Assembly: GCA_013397455.1 (NCBI GenBank)
Contig: VYZB01000040.1
Span: 2,691,267-2,755,266, forward strand
DNA: 64,000 bases
Direction of reading: 5' to 3'
Origin: Crotophaga sulcirostris
Taxonomy: Eukaryota; Chordata; Aves; Cuculiformes; Crotophagidae
Shown here: positions 11,801-24,323 of the stretch, in pieces
Position numbering within the stretch: the first letter of the stretch is position 1
Layout of the letters: the number at the start of each line of letters is the position of its first letter
The notes under the pieces: model-generated
What the model was told of the DNA's origin: nothing
Database searches by the model: none
Seen by the model: the letters and a program-made list of their open reading frames with translations, nothing else
Program-made: the position numbers and the translations under genes

Positions 11801-12767
11801 CTAAGTAGAATTTAATTTAGAGACAATTCTAATGAGTTTTTTTGATCTGTTTCTTGCCCTTATTTTTCCTCATCATTTGTAAAAACTAAAATAGTGTTAT
11901 AAGATTATACCTTCCTGGTTTATTCAGCCAGAACACCTACAGGCAAATATTACAACTGAGCAACAGTGACATATACATCATTGGCAACTGATTTTTTAGT
12001 GTTTGCTAGAATTAAATAAAGATTTTCACTGTTGTTGAATTCTTTAGAAATGCCTTCAGTAGAAAATGGACATTTAAAAACCAGTTTTCTTATATCCAAG
12101 CAATAATCCCTGATTTAATTAAACCTGAAAGGCTTTTAAGAAATAAGAAGCAGTTTTCATAGAGTAAGCGATCTATTTTGTATTTTCTTTCTGTGCTGTC
12201 CTCAGTGTAGCATTTCAAGCCAGTAATTTCACTGAGCAGCCTTCACAAAATAAATAGTAATGCCAACTTCTCAGTCTGGATCCAAATGAACCTGCCCAAC
12301 CATCATCTTAAACCATTTACACTGGTGTTTTAGAAGCCAGTTTCTTATCAGGAGTGAAAAAGCAAACCTAAAAGAACCAGAAAAAAGTAATAACTTTTTT
12401 CTATAAAATTCAAGATATTTTTAAAAAACATTGCTGACTACTGATGTCCTCCTCTCATTTAATGTCTCCAGATGCAGAACTGAAATGAGACATTCAGCTG
12501 TTTTGTCTGGGGCTTTGGATAAGTTAGGCATCAAATGAGACTTTTGAGTGTGGCTCTGTGCCTAGTTCCTGTACATCAGTGTTCTGGTAGGCACCCGCTG
12601 CACCTTTTAGAGTCTCTATACTTTATCAACATCTGTCCCTTCTTGCTCAGCATCACCCACAATCCTTTCCACCAATGCAAGGATTTAAAGGAAAGATGGG
12701 TCCTGAGAAAGTTTTGAAAACTCCATCTAGTATCTTTTGTCTCATTAGATGTTAAATGTCTCTACAA
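8831..12767. other. Non-coding DNA, no gene seen
   Basis: I recognise no gene or repeat. The one notable spot is the motif cluster at 9234-9274. A 99-codon open frame at 9298-9597 has a hydrophobic stretch but begins with GTG and resembles no family closely enough to call it a gene. Confidence 0.5.
9234..9274 (+). promoter_or_regulatory. Promoter-like cluster: CArG box, TATA box, octamer
   Basis: A perfect CArG box CCTATATTGG (9234-9243) is followed by TATATAAG (9246-9253) and an octamer ATGCAAAT (9267-9274). In known families these bind SRF/MADS factors, TBP and POU factors. The close packing is promoter-like, but such short AT-rich sites also arise by chance and no transcript can be shown. 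Confidence 0.2.
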
Positions 12768-13245
12768 ATCATAGAATCATGGAATGACCTGAGTTGGAAG
12801 GGACCCACAAGGAACGAGTCCAGCTCTTATTCCTGCACAGGACAATCCCAGCATTCACACTGTGTATCTGAGGGCACTGTTCAAACGCTTCTTGGATATT
12901 GTCAGGCTTGATGCCATGATTACCTCCCTGGGGAGCTGTTCCAGTTGTCTGCTACCCTCTGAGAGAAGAACCTTTTCCTGATATCGAACCAAAACCTCCC
13001 CTGGCACATCTTCCTGCCGTTCCCTTGAGTCCTATCATGGGTCACTAGAGAGAGGAGATCAGTGCCTGCTCCTCCTCCTTCCCTTATGAGGAAGCAGTAA
13101 AAGGCTATGAAGTCTCCCCTCAGTTTTGTCTTCTTCAGGTAGAACAGACCAAGTGACTTCAGCTGCTCCTCATATGATTTCTTCTCTAAACCTTTCACCA
13201 GCTTTGTGGCCTTCTCTGGACACTCTCCAGTAGCTTGATGTCCTT
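12768..13245 (-). mobile_element. CR1 LINE 3' fragment with ORF2 C-terminus
   Basis: This reverse-strand CR1 copy starts at its 3' octamer end (ATCATAGAATCATGG on the plus strand, so the usual ATTCTATG tail class). It extends through the untranslated region into ORF2. Reading the minus strand gives a CR1-like C-terminal peptide over 12920-13198, with KGLEKKSYEEQLKSLGLF, DRTQGNGRKM and GRFWFDIRKRFF. It is diverged from the 51-kb copy at many residues, hence older. Confidence 0.92.
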
Positions 13246-15627
13246 TGGCTGTTATTCTTTACAAGTTAGCAATGTGACTGCCCTCTGCTGAAGAAGAGGT
13301 TTGCAGTGTGTTCTACACCAACAGAAGTTACAGAGGTATTCAGTTAGAGACCTCACCCCTACGCAATCCTCATTGGTGGTACCAAACAGATGTGTTAGTA
13401 GTAGAAGTCAAAATTTCCAAAGGTACTCAGCAAGCAGAGACTTCCAGTGAGATTAAGGAGTCCTGCTCACTGATTCATGTTGAAACTTCCAGCTTGTGGT
13501 GCAAAACTATGAATTAATATTTTTATTCTTTCCTCTGTTTGTATTGTGGAACTAGATTATTTATTGCTTGAAGTTTTCCACATCTCAATTTTTCAAGCAA
13601 TACATGAAAGTAAATAATATCACATTATGAAGTTGCCGTTTTACTGTTAGGTTTATCTACTTAAAAGCCAGAGTTTCTAAAGGTATTGGCAACTTTTGAT
13701 TTTTACCACCATATATGTGTGTTCATGAAAAGGCAATTGTAGAAATTAATGGCCAGATCTTGTCTCTAAAGTATTGAGTTAGCTGCCAGCATCTAAAGGG
13801 GAATAATAGGAGAGTCTTTCCATTGATTCATTGTGATGGTTTCCATCCCTAGGCAGTGGGGCTAATGTCCCTCCCATAACAGCCCTCCCCAGGGTAAGCC
13901 AGGCAGGAGCTCATTTCTCAGTTATTGGGGTTCCTCAACTTGTCATTATTCCTGTATGCTTCTCTGTGTGTGTGTGGAGATGAGCCTTTTATCACATAAG
14001 ATAACACACACAAGTTCAGTGGAATTCTTGCAATGAAGACAGCACTTACCTCCCTGTGTGTACTCAGCAAATCATTTAATTCAGGAGAAGCTGGAGATAA
14101 AACTTACTTGCATAATGGCAATTAACTGGCATGCAGCCCATGTGTGAACTTAATTTGTGGAAGAAAGAACTTCTCCATTCATCCTGGAAAGCACTGGCAG
14201 GATAGGCCAGTCAGTGAGAGGGAGAGAAAGCTCTTTGCATTTCATAACCTGACAGGGAAAATGGCTTTTCTAACTAGGAGAAGAACGAATTTGATAGATT
14301 GAATGTAACACAGCAAAATATTTTCACTCAATAAATTCTTTAAAATTCTTTAAAACAGAGATCCTCTTTTTTAAATAGTTCCTTTTAATTTTAGAAGCCA
14401 AACCTGATTTCTCTTTGACATTCCTTTTACCTGGGAAGGAGGATAGCTTGTTGAGTGGCTTGAGGTAGAAAACCTCCTCCTTGACCCATATTGGCTCTTT
14501 GCGGGATCTCTATGTACACCAATGGGGATCTCTCAGGCAAAATTTTCTGACTGAGGGGATACAGAAATATGTGCACATGTGATTTACAACAAATTTTGCA
14601 AATCTTTATTGTTGACATTTTTCCACTATTCAGTTTTACAGCAGTATTAAGGATGTACTACAGACAGCATTAAGGAGGTTATTGTCTAGTAGAGCGTGGA
14701 AATACAAGGAAATTTTGGCAGGCAGAAAACAAACAATGCAACTCTTTCTTCCATAAGAAAAAAAGAAATCAAAACAGACAAAATGCCAAAATAATGTCAG
14801 ACAGTTTCGCATAGGAAGAAGTTTTCAGAACACTGGATTACTTCAAAACCTCTGAGATCATAGTCATCTTCTTGAACAGAATGAATTTGATTTTTCTGCT
14901 TTTGGTTTCATCTGGCTCGTGAGTCAGTGAGTGATGTTGAGCAGGTCCTAAGGGATGTCACATGCTATTCACTCCTACAAACATCAGCAAGGACCAAGGG
15001 TATTTTCCCACTCTTGGGGTGAAGTATGGAGCCTCACCAGAGCCTTTCCTGTGTGTGCAGGAAAAAAAAGTCATGATATTGGCTTACCACTGTTCTGAAG
15101 GAGTTGCCCTCAACATCATGATGGTACTCCCTCTGAACGCAAATTTACTTTGTTTTTAACATTTACGGTTAGTGATAAAAATCAGAACACAAACCTGAGG
15201 TTGTTTAAGTTTTACCAAAGCTTGACCATTCCTAGGTGGTCTCAGTACTACTCTGCCTTCATTCTGCTGCCTCAGCAAGACAAGCAGACTCTGAATGAAG
15301 TTAAAAAATTCCCTGCTAACACTATTTCCTTATAACTCTCTTTAGAAACCAAGCTAAATAGAAAACAGGAAGCAAGATCCTAAAATTTGCCGCCTTATTA
15401 TAGCGCTCCTTTGTATTCTTTGACTCTTCTTCTACTTTTATATCTTCTATAATCCAGAGGGTCTAAGGACCAAATCAGCACCAAGGAAACCAGAGAGTAT
15501 TTGTTGCCAACTGCAGCTCTTGTCTGGGATGAAAAACTGAAACTGTCTTCCTCCAGGGGAAGGATCTTGTAGTACTTTATTAAAATTGCTGCTCTAGAAT
15601 TAGTGCTCTCTATCCATTGGTGGGATG
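13246..15627. other. Non-coding DNA, no gene seen
   Basis: No gene or clear repeat is recognised. A small direct repeat of TTCTTTAAAA occurs around 14336-14357. The segment near 14080-14170 is repeat-free, with TAATT-type sites. Confidence 0.5.
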
Positions 15628-15756
15628 GAGGATTCCTGGTGGTATTTAAAAGATGTGTAGATGTAGGGACATGGTTTAGTGGTGGGTTTGGTAGTGTTAG
15701 ATTTTCAGTTGAACTTAATGATTTTAAGGATCTTTTTGAACCTAAATTATTCTTTG
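15628..15756 (+). mobile_element. Old CR1 LINE 3' remnant
   Basis: The order of recognisable pieces is that of a CR1 3' end: GGTGGTATTTAAAAGATGTG, GGGACATGGTTTAGTGGTGG, GTGTTAGATTTTCAG, then diverged equivalents of the 'gatgatcttaaaggtc' segment and an ATTATTCTTTG tail. The many substitutions indicate an old copy. Confidence 0.75.
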
Positions 15757-18700
15757 TGGAAGTAAGGAACTTGTTCATCTCCAGCCGCAACATTAGAGTA
15801 ACCAAGGGGATGACCTAGCTCAACAAACTAGTGAACATAAAAGAAAAGCCAAACAGGGCATCAACATCTGATCCTCAGTGTTCGAAAGGTGGATTTATCA
15901 CTCCCACAAAGTTTTAATAAAGCAATAAATTACAGCCCTTGTAGATTAGCACTTAAAGCCTGGTTTTGAAATGACAATACAGAATTGACGGGCTTTCTGG
16001 GCCTTAATATCGATTCATGTGCTGGCCAGTCAGTTAAGAATCATTTTCAGGACCCGGTTCGTTAAGCTTTGAATTTGCATCTGCACACTGAATATTTGTG
16101 TGTGTTTTTCTGTTTGTGCACAAATTGAGTGACAATGCAAATGGCCACATACTATACCTAAAAATCTACATGAATAAGTATTTTAAATAATTCAAGTGTT
16201 ACTTGAATTTTGAACTAAGTAGCTCCTTGCACAGAACATGTGACTGTCATGCACCATCATTAGAAGGATGCTCTTGATTAGTAAGAATTTCCAATTGAAT
16301 TGATGTTTCACATGGTGGATGACAATTAATGAAGCCTAAAAACAATACATAAATGGATGCGGATGTGTTAGCAAACCCTTCCTTATTTTTGTTGGAGCTA
16401 TTTGGAGTGTACAACCAATACAGTTTCATTTGTTGTTTATTGCCAACTTGGCTTCTTTTTGCTGTTCAGGTCTAATTGAAAGCAAAAGAAAAAGTGATCG
16501 TAAGTATCTTTTTCTGCCATCAGCAAGCAGTGAAGTGGGTGAAAACAGAAGGGGTTCTGTGCAAGCAGCAGTCTAATGAAATATTTCATTACCTTTGCTT
16601 TCTCTTGTTTTCAATGTAGGACCCAATATTAAAAGATGTATCATCAAATATTTCCTTGGCTCAATGGTGCTGTTCCTCCAAGAATGGATTTTTTTTTTCC
16701 TCACAACGATCCACTGGATAGTGGCATGCATAATTTGAGATTTTTGCGACAAATTATACTCACACATAACAATCTCTCTCATAATTAGTAGCAATCCTTA
16801 AGATTGATGCTGATGTAAATGAGAGCAGAATTTGATCCATAGTGGGTCAAATGTGTGCCCCACCAGCACAGGATGAAGCTTGAATTCTTTGTCAGATTCT
16901 TGTTTTACGTCAAGTAGCATCTAGAGCTCTGGGCTTTTACCAACATATTTATGGTGTGTGTAACTAGAGGCAACACGAACACTGAATAGCACCTATATTT
17001 CCTTTATGTGGCTCTAAGATTCTCTGAAAGTTCTTATTACAAACCCTTGCTTTATATTGCTTATAATTTTTTTGAATGTGAACTGGTCTCATTCCTAGAT
17101 ATTTTTCCTGGCTGCATATTTTGGAAACATTTCAGGTAAAACAGTAAAATTACTTTTGAGTGTGAAATTATAGGAAAATATACTGACTGCATGTAGGGAA
17201 ATTTTTCTTTTTAGTAGTTTAGTGAAGTACTTTCATTGTGGTTTAAAGCACAGGACTGAAAATTAAGAGATGGCTGCTTTGCCTTCACTAGGAACACCTT
17301 CTTAAACATGGTTACATTGTAAGAATTTGTGGGAAGATGTCTGCCTTTATAACACTAAAGTTATTTTAGGTTCTTATGACAGGAAAGCTGCTGGCTCCTG
17401 CTCGAGCTTGGCGAAGGTCTCACAGATGCCTCTTCAAAGCTCCAAGTGCTGCAATGTGCTCCTGGAAACCTCTTAGCACGCTGCCTTTACCTTCCTCCGT
17501 ATAAAAGCAAAGGAAACTGAAACCTGTTTTTCTGAGTTTACCAACACTTGGACTTTCAGCAAGTATCCATGAGATTATGGGGTAAAAAGCATCTCCCATC
17601 CCACTAAACTGCTAAAACTTGCGGTCGATGTCGACTGCAAGCAACCAAGATTGTGCTTGAGGCCTGAAATCCTCATCTCACTCACCGCATTTGTATGATA
17701 TGGTGGTTCCTTCTGATGCAGTTCTTGCTTTGAATAAAAAGTATTGGAAATTCCATTTCATACCTAAGTTGTGTACTAAAAAGCTATTAAGGTTGAAAAG
17801 CCAAATACCAACATAGAAGAAAATATCAGTATTAATCCAACACCTCCCTAGGGGGTGATCTCCTAGGAAGAACTGCTGCCTCTAGCAGTTGGTTTATTCC
17901 CATGGAAGTTGGAGAAACATGCTGAGTGGGGTCAGGGCTCCAAGAAGAGAAAAGTAGGGGCATGCCAAGCTGGAGGATGCTCTCCCTGCCTTGGCATTGC
18001 ATGTCTACATGGTGCTGTTCCTGACACCAACCAAACATGTCCCCTGACGTGTCGGTGAAAGAGTGGTAAATTGAGGCTGATTGAAGCAGCCACTCCAAAG
18101 CTTGCTCAATGAAGTCAGCAAGGACTATTCCAACCACAACAGACTGATAGCAGATCCTGCTGAGTTTCTAGGTTAGCAGTAAAAACCATCAATTACCTTA
18201 ACAAGTTAACACTGTCAGCTGCTCAGTAGCATCTGTGCCAGGCAGCAAAATGCCTATAGAAAGTATGCCAGCAACCATGTCTTCTTCACAGCACCTGGAG
18301 GACCTTTGCTAGCGCCAGGACCAGTGCCATGCAGCTGAGAACAGGTTTTGACAACAGGTGGGAGCAGAGAGACAGGGAACATATGCTGGGAGAGTAGGTG
18401 GCAGGGTAACAGAAGCCCTCTAACTGGGTCTTGGTTGAGGCAAGTGGAGATGGGAAATGGGTCAGAAAAACAGGGTAGGGAGACACTTTCTTTTACATTA
18501 TATTCCAGGTCAAATTCCCCTTTAACTTCCTCTGCAATAGGCAGAAGAATCACAGGTCATATTCAAATAACCCAGGACACGGGCAAGCAGAGTGATAATT
18601 CTTTCCTAAGGATGGGATGAGGATAATGTGTAGTAAACTAATCACAGGGTCACCCACAGAATGACAACAATAAAACACAATATTGACCATCTGCTCCCTT

Positions 18701-19124
18701 TGTGCTGAATGAGGCAAGATTGCTGGGGAAAAAAATTAAACTACTACTAAAGCTTGTGTCATGATGCGTTAGTGACCAGGACATGTCAGCTCTGGCATTT
18801 CCCAACCTTCAAGTGCATTTTTTCAGACTGTTTCATGTTGTGGTGTATACATATAGATGTATATAAGTAACCATGTGTGTCCATCTGCAGAAGCACACAT
18901 ATTGGAGAGTTAATACTAATGGTACACATACAGATACAACGAGACTTTGTACATGCTACCAATACTGCTCAGTCAAAGCCAGTTTTATAAATAATTTCAA
19001 GGTTTTCACTTTGGTTTAAATACACAAGGTGTTGTGTTACATACAGCAAAATCCTGACATGGATAAAAATCACAAGCAGAAATGCACAATGCTGTAGCAC
19101 ATTTACCTCAATGTTTTCAAACAT
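15757..19124. other. Non-coding DNA; possible ancient retroposon trace
   Basis: No gene is seen. Around 16801-16850 the words GATGTAAATGAGAGCAGAATT resemble a phrase common at the ends of very old amniote retroposons. A related phrase occurs near 48100. This is too short to classify. Confidence 0.35.
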
Positions 19125-19150
19125 AGTACAAATGTACATACATTTGTACT
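19125..19150. repeat. Perfect palindrome with 12-bp arms
   Basis: Arm AGTACAAATGTA (19125-19136) and arm TACATTTGTACT (19139-19150) are exact reverse complements with a CA spacer. It could extrude a small cruciform or be a symmetrical binding site. No associated gene is seen. Confidence 0.7.
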
Positions 19151-20041
19151 GGAGCAATGACCTCCTCTCTTAGCTGAGCTTCAGATCAACATTATGTTTT
19201 AGATGCTTGCACAGCTCTATTTGCCTATAGAGTTTGTTATTCTGAGGCTGGTGGCTTAAAGATAATTAGTCTATTGACATTGTCGTTCCCATCAAGAAAA
19301 GGTGTGTGAACATATTTTCCTTCCGAGTCGCATATTTTCACCTGATGATTATGCAAAGCTGAAAGGAATTCAGCAGAAGCAGAGAGGGAAGACTAACCCC
19401 AAAGGATGAATATATTAAATATATTAAAAGGTCAATGTGTTCCAAATTTGTAAAGATGTTATTCTTCAGCTAAGATCTAACTTCAAAATTAAAAATTAAT
19501 GCTGTTAAAGCAGTCGTTTTCTTGTTTTAGTTCTATGTTTCTTGAGCTCTTCACCAAATACACAGAAACCTACATATATACCTCCATATGCACTCACAGG
19601 GAAAGTTTTCAACAGTGTATTACACACAAGAGCAAGCAGCAGATTGCTTAAGATTACCCCGACATCCTGGACCAGTCTTGGAGCAGTAATATCTTCATGT
19701 TTGCTGTCAAGGCCCGTCACCCCGGCTGACCAGCAGGGACGCTAAGGCAACCCACATTACTCAATCAACTTTAAGTGTTATAAATACTGAGGTCCATAAA
19801 AAAGTACAATGTAATGATGACTTAAACAAACCCAATTCATCATTCCAGCTGCACACATATCATTTCCCTCAGGGTGACCAACCAACCAGCAGCGAGTATA
19901 ACCCAGGCCAGATTCAGATTTCATTTCTCTTCATCAGTTTGACTTTTGGGTTTACCCTCCCTACAAAGGGAAAGAAAAAATATCCCCTTAAAAATGAATA
20001 AAAATCTCACAAATCAAATGCAGCTCAGCTACCCGAGTGCC

Positions 20042-20058
20042 TTTGTTGTTGTTGTTGT
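20042..20058. repeat. Short GTT/TTG triplet microsatellite
   Basis: Five or so copies of TTG/GTT occur in a row. It is small and ordinary, listed for completeness. Confidence 0.8.
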
Positions 20059-20165
20059 ACTCATGTCCATGCATTTTGCCTCTAGTGATATAAAGGGAAA
20101 CCCTTCAATTTAAAGGTCAAATGGGGGCCGTTTGTTTTAACCCAGTGAACCATGGCAATGGTATT

Positions 20166-20341
20166 CACATATATTATCTTTTGTCCTTCAACAGTTGTTA
20201 GACTTGTAGCCAGAGGGGAGGCTTGGCAGATGTGCTTGCACTGATTTTTTAAGATATAAAAAATACTAAATTTCTGCAGTTAAGTGTGCTTGATTGAGTA
20301 ATATTCTGAAAATCAAATCGATACCAAATCTGATTTTCAGT
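20166..20341 (+). repeat. Unidentified ancient element, copy A
   Basis: This segment aligns with 24170-24323. Block one, 20180-20244 against 24181-24245, has 48 of 65 identities with no gap. Block two, 20308-20341 against 24290-24323, has 24 of 34. The spacing between the blocks differs (63 against 44 bases). Such similarity within 4 kb points to an old dispersed repeat or an old local duplication. I do not recognise the family. There is no coding potential. Confidence 0.65.
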
Positions 20342-22364
20342 CAACGATAAGGCACATTCACCAGCACTATTAAAGTTTATTGGTTTCATTCGTTTAAAGA
20401 GGAAAAGTAAGGATTCATGATTCAGTGTAGTCTGCTCCCTCTCCTGCCTCCATTCTCTTCAATCTCCCCCTTGATTTTATGGTTCCCCCTTTGCTAACCA
20501 TGGAAATGTCATGTAAAAATATAGTTAATTATTGTTCCACCTTCCAGTTTCCATGCTCTCACCCTAAATTCACTCTCTTTTTTTCTCTAAGGGATTGCAA
20601 TTGCAGGGTGAAAGCAAGGTTTCAGTTACTGTTTATTTCCACACAACTGTGGGAGCAAGCCAGTTTGCTTAGACTGGGATTAATAAGTTTTTCTCCTGAA
20701 TAGCCATTCACACTTTTTCTCCTGTCGAATTAATGCTGTTGTACTCCCCAGGTATGGCTGCATTTTAAATTGGACACTTTTTGCAGGAGGTGCAGAAGCA
20801 GAGTTTGCAAAGTTTAGATTTTTTTCCATTGAAATTAAATTAAAGGAATCTGATAAACAGTGGGACTGGAAATCTGCAACTGGCATCAAAATTTGGCTTT
20901 GGCTTTTTCTTGTGTCTGCAACGACATCAAACTGGTTGGAACGCTTCAGTATAAAGCACAGATCAGTGGCTGCTTGCCCTTGGAGTTACTGTAGCTTTTT
21001 TCTTCAAACCAGAAACCTGACCTGAGTTGAAGTTGAACATTTCCTACGAAAATTTTTAATAAACTGGTATTTTCTGGTGAAAAAACAGTTGGCTAAAATA
21101 ACCATTTGTAAATGGACCTGAAAAAAAGTGCTGTTGACATCCTTTCCCTCAAGGATCATACAGACGAAATGTTAGAATGAGACAAAATTAGAAATACAAT
21201 TTGTGTAAGAAACTTTGTTTTCATTAGAAATTCAAGAGAAAAATGCAAATTTTCAGCCCTTCATCTTTGGAAGTACCACACTCTATTCCCTTTGTTAAGA
21301 TGATAAATGTGTTGTTGCCAGGTGTTCCTTACTCTGCATCTACATAGTCTTTAGCACAAGGCCAGATCCTGGCTCTTGGTTCTGCCATCATCCACTCACT
21401 GCAATCTATGTAAATTTAGAGTGATGCTGCAAGTTACTGCACTGTTTATTTTTGTAACAAGACACAATACAGAAGATGGGTGGGACACTGTTTGAGGTTG
21501 AGTTTTCAAGACACAGGAATTGAAGTAGCACTGAGATGCTCTTTCAGAGCCTGCATAATCCACCAGCTTGTGGATTCCAACATATTTTTCATTTCTCTCT
21601 GTTGAACCACATGGACATAAACTAAAGCACTTACTGGGAAATTTTTGGCTATCATGTGGGTTTCAAAAACTATTACTGTGGTTAACTTTTAGTTGCTTAG
21701 ACAATAAAAACTAGTCCTTTCGGACAGGAATTACATCAATATGTTAGGGTGACAGTGGAGGCTTTAGTTGTTCCTAAGCCTGAAGGAAGAGCAGAAATTA
21801 TCATCTTCTGTCCAGGGGAAATAAAAAGCACAAACTTCCTTAGGTAGGGCTGAGTGACAAATCCTGATAGAACTGCAGAGCTGCCAGAGTGCAGATGTTT
21901 ACTGTTGTCCTTTCACCACCAGGAGGCTTGGTCAGTTTGTAAATATGTCCATTGGTCTGTAATTCTGTCCCACCAGCTGCCTCGTCCCTGGCTTTGTACA
22001 ACAGTGGATTTATTAAGAAAGCAAAAGATAAGATAAAAAATAATAGGGAAGAGATGTGCTTTAGACTGGGTTTGTGTCATTCATATGTGTATTTTTCTTT
22101 CCTGTCATTTTTTTTTCCACTTTATCCAGATTTTCTGACTTCCTAAGTAGTAGGTAACTCTTGGTGATTCTGTTGGATCTGTTGCAGTTGATACATTCTC
22201 CCTTCAGTTGTGCACACTGCAGTTTGTATCAGCACAACATTTTTGAGTCTTGATAAAACAAGTGAGCTGATCTGGCAGCCTACTCACTATCTCGCATTTT
22301 TAGTTCTGCTGGATGACCAAGCTCTCTGTATCATTTGCACAGTCCCCTAACTGATGTCCTCCTC
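20342..22364. other. Non-coding DNA, no gene seen
   Basis: Unique-looking sequence between copy A of the unidentified element and the long CR1. I see no gene, RNA gene or clear repeat. Confidence 0.5.
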
Positions 22365-23837
22365 TGCATCCTAGAGTCCTGAGGGAATTGGCTAATATAA
22401 TTGCCAAGCCATTCTCCATGATATTTGAAAAGTCATGCCAGTCAGGTGAAGTCCATGATGTCTAGAAAAGGGAAACATTGCACTCATTTTAAAATGGGTA
22501 GAACGGAAGACCCTGGGAACTACTGACCTGTCAGCCTCATGTCTGTGCTAGGGAAGATGATGGAACAGATCCTGCTAGAAGTTATGCTAAAGCATGTGGA
22601 GGTGACTTGAGACAGCCAGTCTAACTTCACTAAGAGCAAGTTCTGCCTGACCAACCTAGCAGCCTTCTATAGTGGAGTGATTACATCAGTGGACAAGGGA
22701 AGAGCTATGGATGTCATCTATCTGGACTTCTGTAAGGCCTTTGATGTGGTTCCCCACAAAATTCTTCTCTGCAAATAAGGAGAGATATGGATTTGATGGA
22801 TGGACTCTTTGGTGGATGAAGAATTGGTTGGTAGTGTTCAACTGCTCAATGTCCAGATGGAGATCAGTGATAACTGATGTCCCTCTGGGGTCCATGATGA
22901 GACCAGTACTGCTTAATAACTTCCTTAGGGATACAGACAGTGAGATTGAGTGTGTCCTCAGTAAGTCTGCAGATGACATCAAGCTGAGTGTTGTGGTCAA
23001 CACACCTGAGGGAGTGATGCCTTGCAGAGGGACCTGAACAAGCTTAAGAAGTAGGCCCATGTGAACCTCATGAGGTTAAACAAAGCAAGTGCAAGCACCT
23101 ATGCCTGGTTTAGGGCAACCCCTGGTGTCAATACAGGCTGGGAGATGAAGGGATTGAGAGCAGTCCTGTGGAAAAGGTCTTGGGGGTACTGGTGGATGAA
23201 AAGATGGACATGAGCCCGCAATGCACGCTCACAGCCCAGAAGGCCAACTGGATCTTGGGCTGCATCAAAAGAAGTGTGGCCAGCGGGTCAAGGGTAGTGA
23301 TTTTGTCCCTCTCCTCCATTCTGGTGAGACCCCACCTGGAGTGCTGTGTCCAGCTCTGGAGTCCACAGCACAGCAAAGACATGGACGTGTTGGAGTAGAT
23401 CCAAAGGGAGGCCACATGGAACACCTTTGCTATGAAGAAAGGCTGAGGAAGTGAAGTGTGTTCAGCTTGAAGAATTGAGGACTACAGGAAGACCTTATTG
23501 CAGCCTTTCAGCACTTAATGGGAGCCTACAGCAAAGATGGGGAAAAACTTTAGCAGGGCCTGTTGCAGTAGCAGAAGGGGTAATAGTTTTATACTAAAAG
23601 AGGGTAGATTTAGACTAGATAAAAGGAAGGATTTGTTTACAATGAGGGTGGTGAAACACTGGAACACATTGCTCACAGAGGTGGTAGGTGCCCCATCCCT
23701 GGAAACATTCAAGGTCAGGTTGGATGGGGCTCTGAGCAGCCTGATGTATTTGAAGATGTCCAAGGTCATTGCAGGAAGGTTGGAGTAGATGACCTTTAAA
23801 GGTCCCTTCCAACCCAAACTATTCTACGATTCTAAGA
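22365..23837 (+). mobile_element. CR1 LINE, 1.5 kb, with broken reverse transcriptase
   Basis: This is the longest CR1 in the window, 5'-truncated inside ORF2. Around 22716-22766 one frame encodes [17 protein letters not shown], which is RT motif A with the catalytic-type Asp. Around 22940-23010 another stretch encodes DSEIECVLSKSADDIKL, the place of the RT active-site FADD motif, with Phe replaced by Ser. Further down come the C-terminal region ([13 protein letters not shown] near 23330) and a 3' end GGTCCCTTCCAACCC with ATTCTA-type octamers at 23821-23837. The reading frame is broken by several frameshifts and stops, so it is a dead copy. Its parent enzyme reverse-transcribes CR1 RNA at chromosomal nick sites. 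Confidence 0.93.
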
Positions 23838-24169
23838 TTTTGGACTCTGGCTATTCATTCCTCTTGGTTATCAATGTCTGCTTCTGCGAGAAGACTGATG
23901 GTACACTGGAAAAATACTTCCAAAAGTTAAATTTCCTGAGGAACTATTTCTAATGGGACCATTATTTGTTGTACTGCTTTATCTTTCACCTTTTCCACCC
24001 TCTTAGAAGCGTGAGTTTGCATAGGAAATGATTGTCTTGAAGCCAGAAAATTTCATGTACATATTCCTCCATGATTTTTCATTCACTTCAATATTACAAA
24101 ACTTTTTTTGCTCTACAGCTAGTATATTATTCTTTAAGAATGCTGAGCTTCCCCAGACATGTGCAGTAC

Positions 24170-24323
24170 ACACATTACCATTTGTCCTTCATCAGTTCTT
24201 GGACTCATAGCCGGAGGGAAAGATGTTAGGATTTGCTTGAGCTGAGCAATACAATATTTTTGTTCAGCTGTGAAGTTGATTAATAATTTGGAAATTAAAT
24301 CAATATATTCTTTGATTTTCATT
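24170..24323 (+). repeat. Unidentified ancient element, copy B
   Basis: This is the partner of copy A at 20166-20341, in the same orientation and about 4 kb away, with the younger CR1 lying between them. The best-preserved words shared by both are TTTGTCCTTCA, TAGCC followed by GAGGG, TTTGCTTG or TGTGCTTG, and TGATTTTCA. No family is recognised. Confidence 0.65.
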
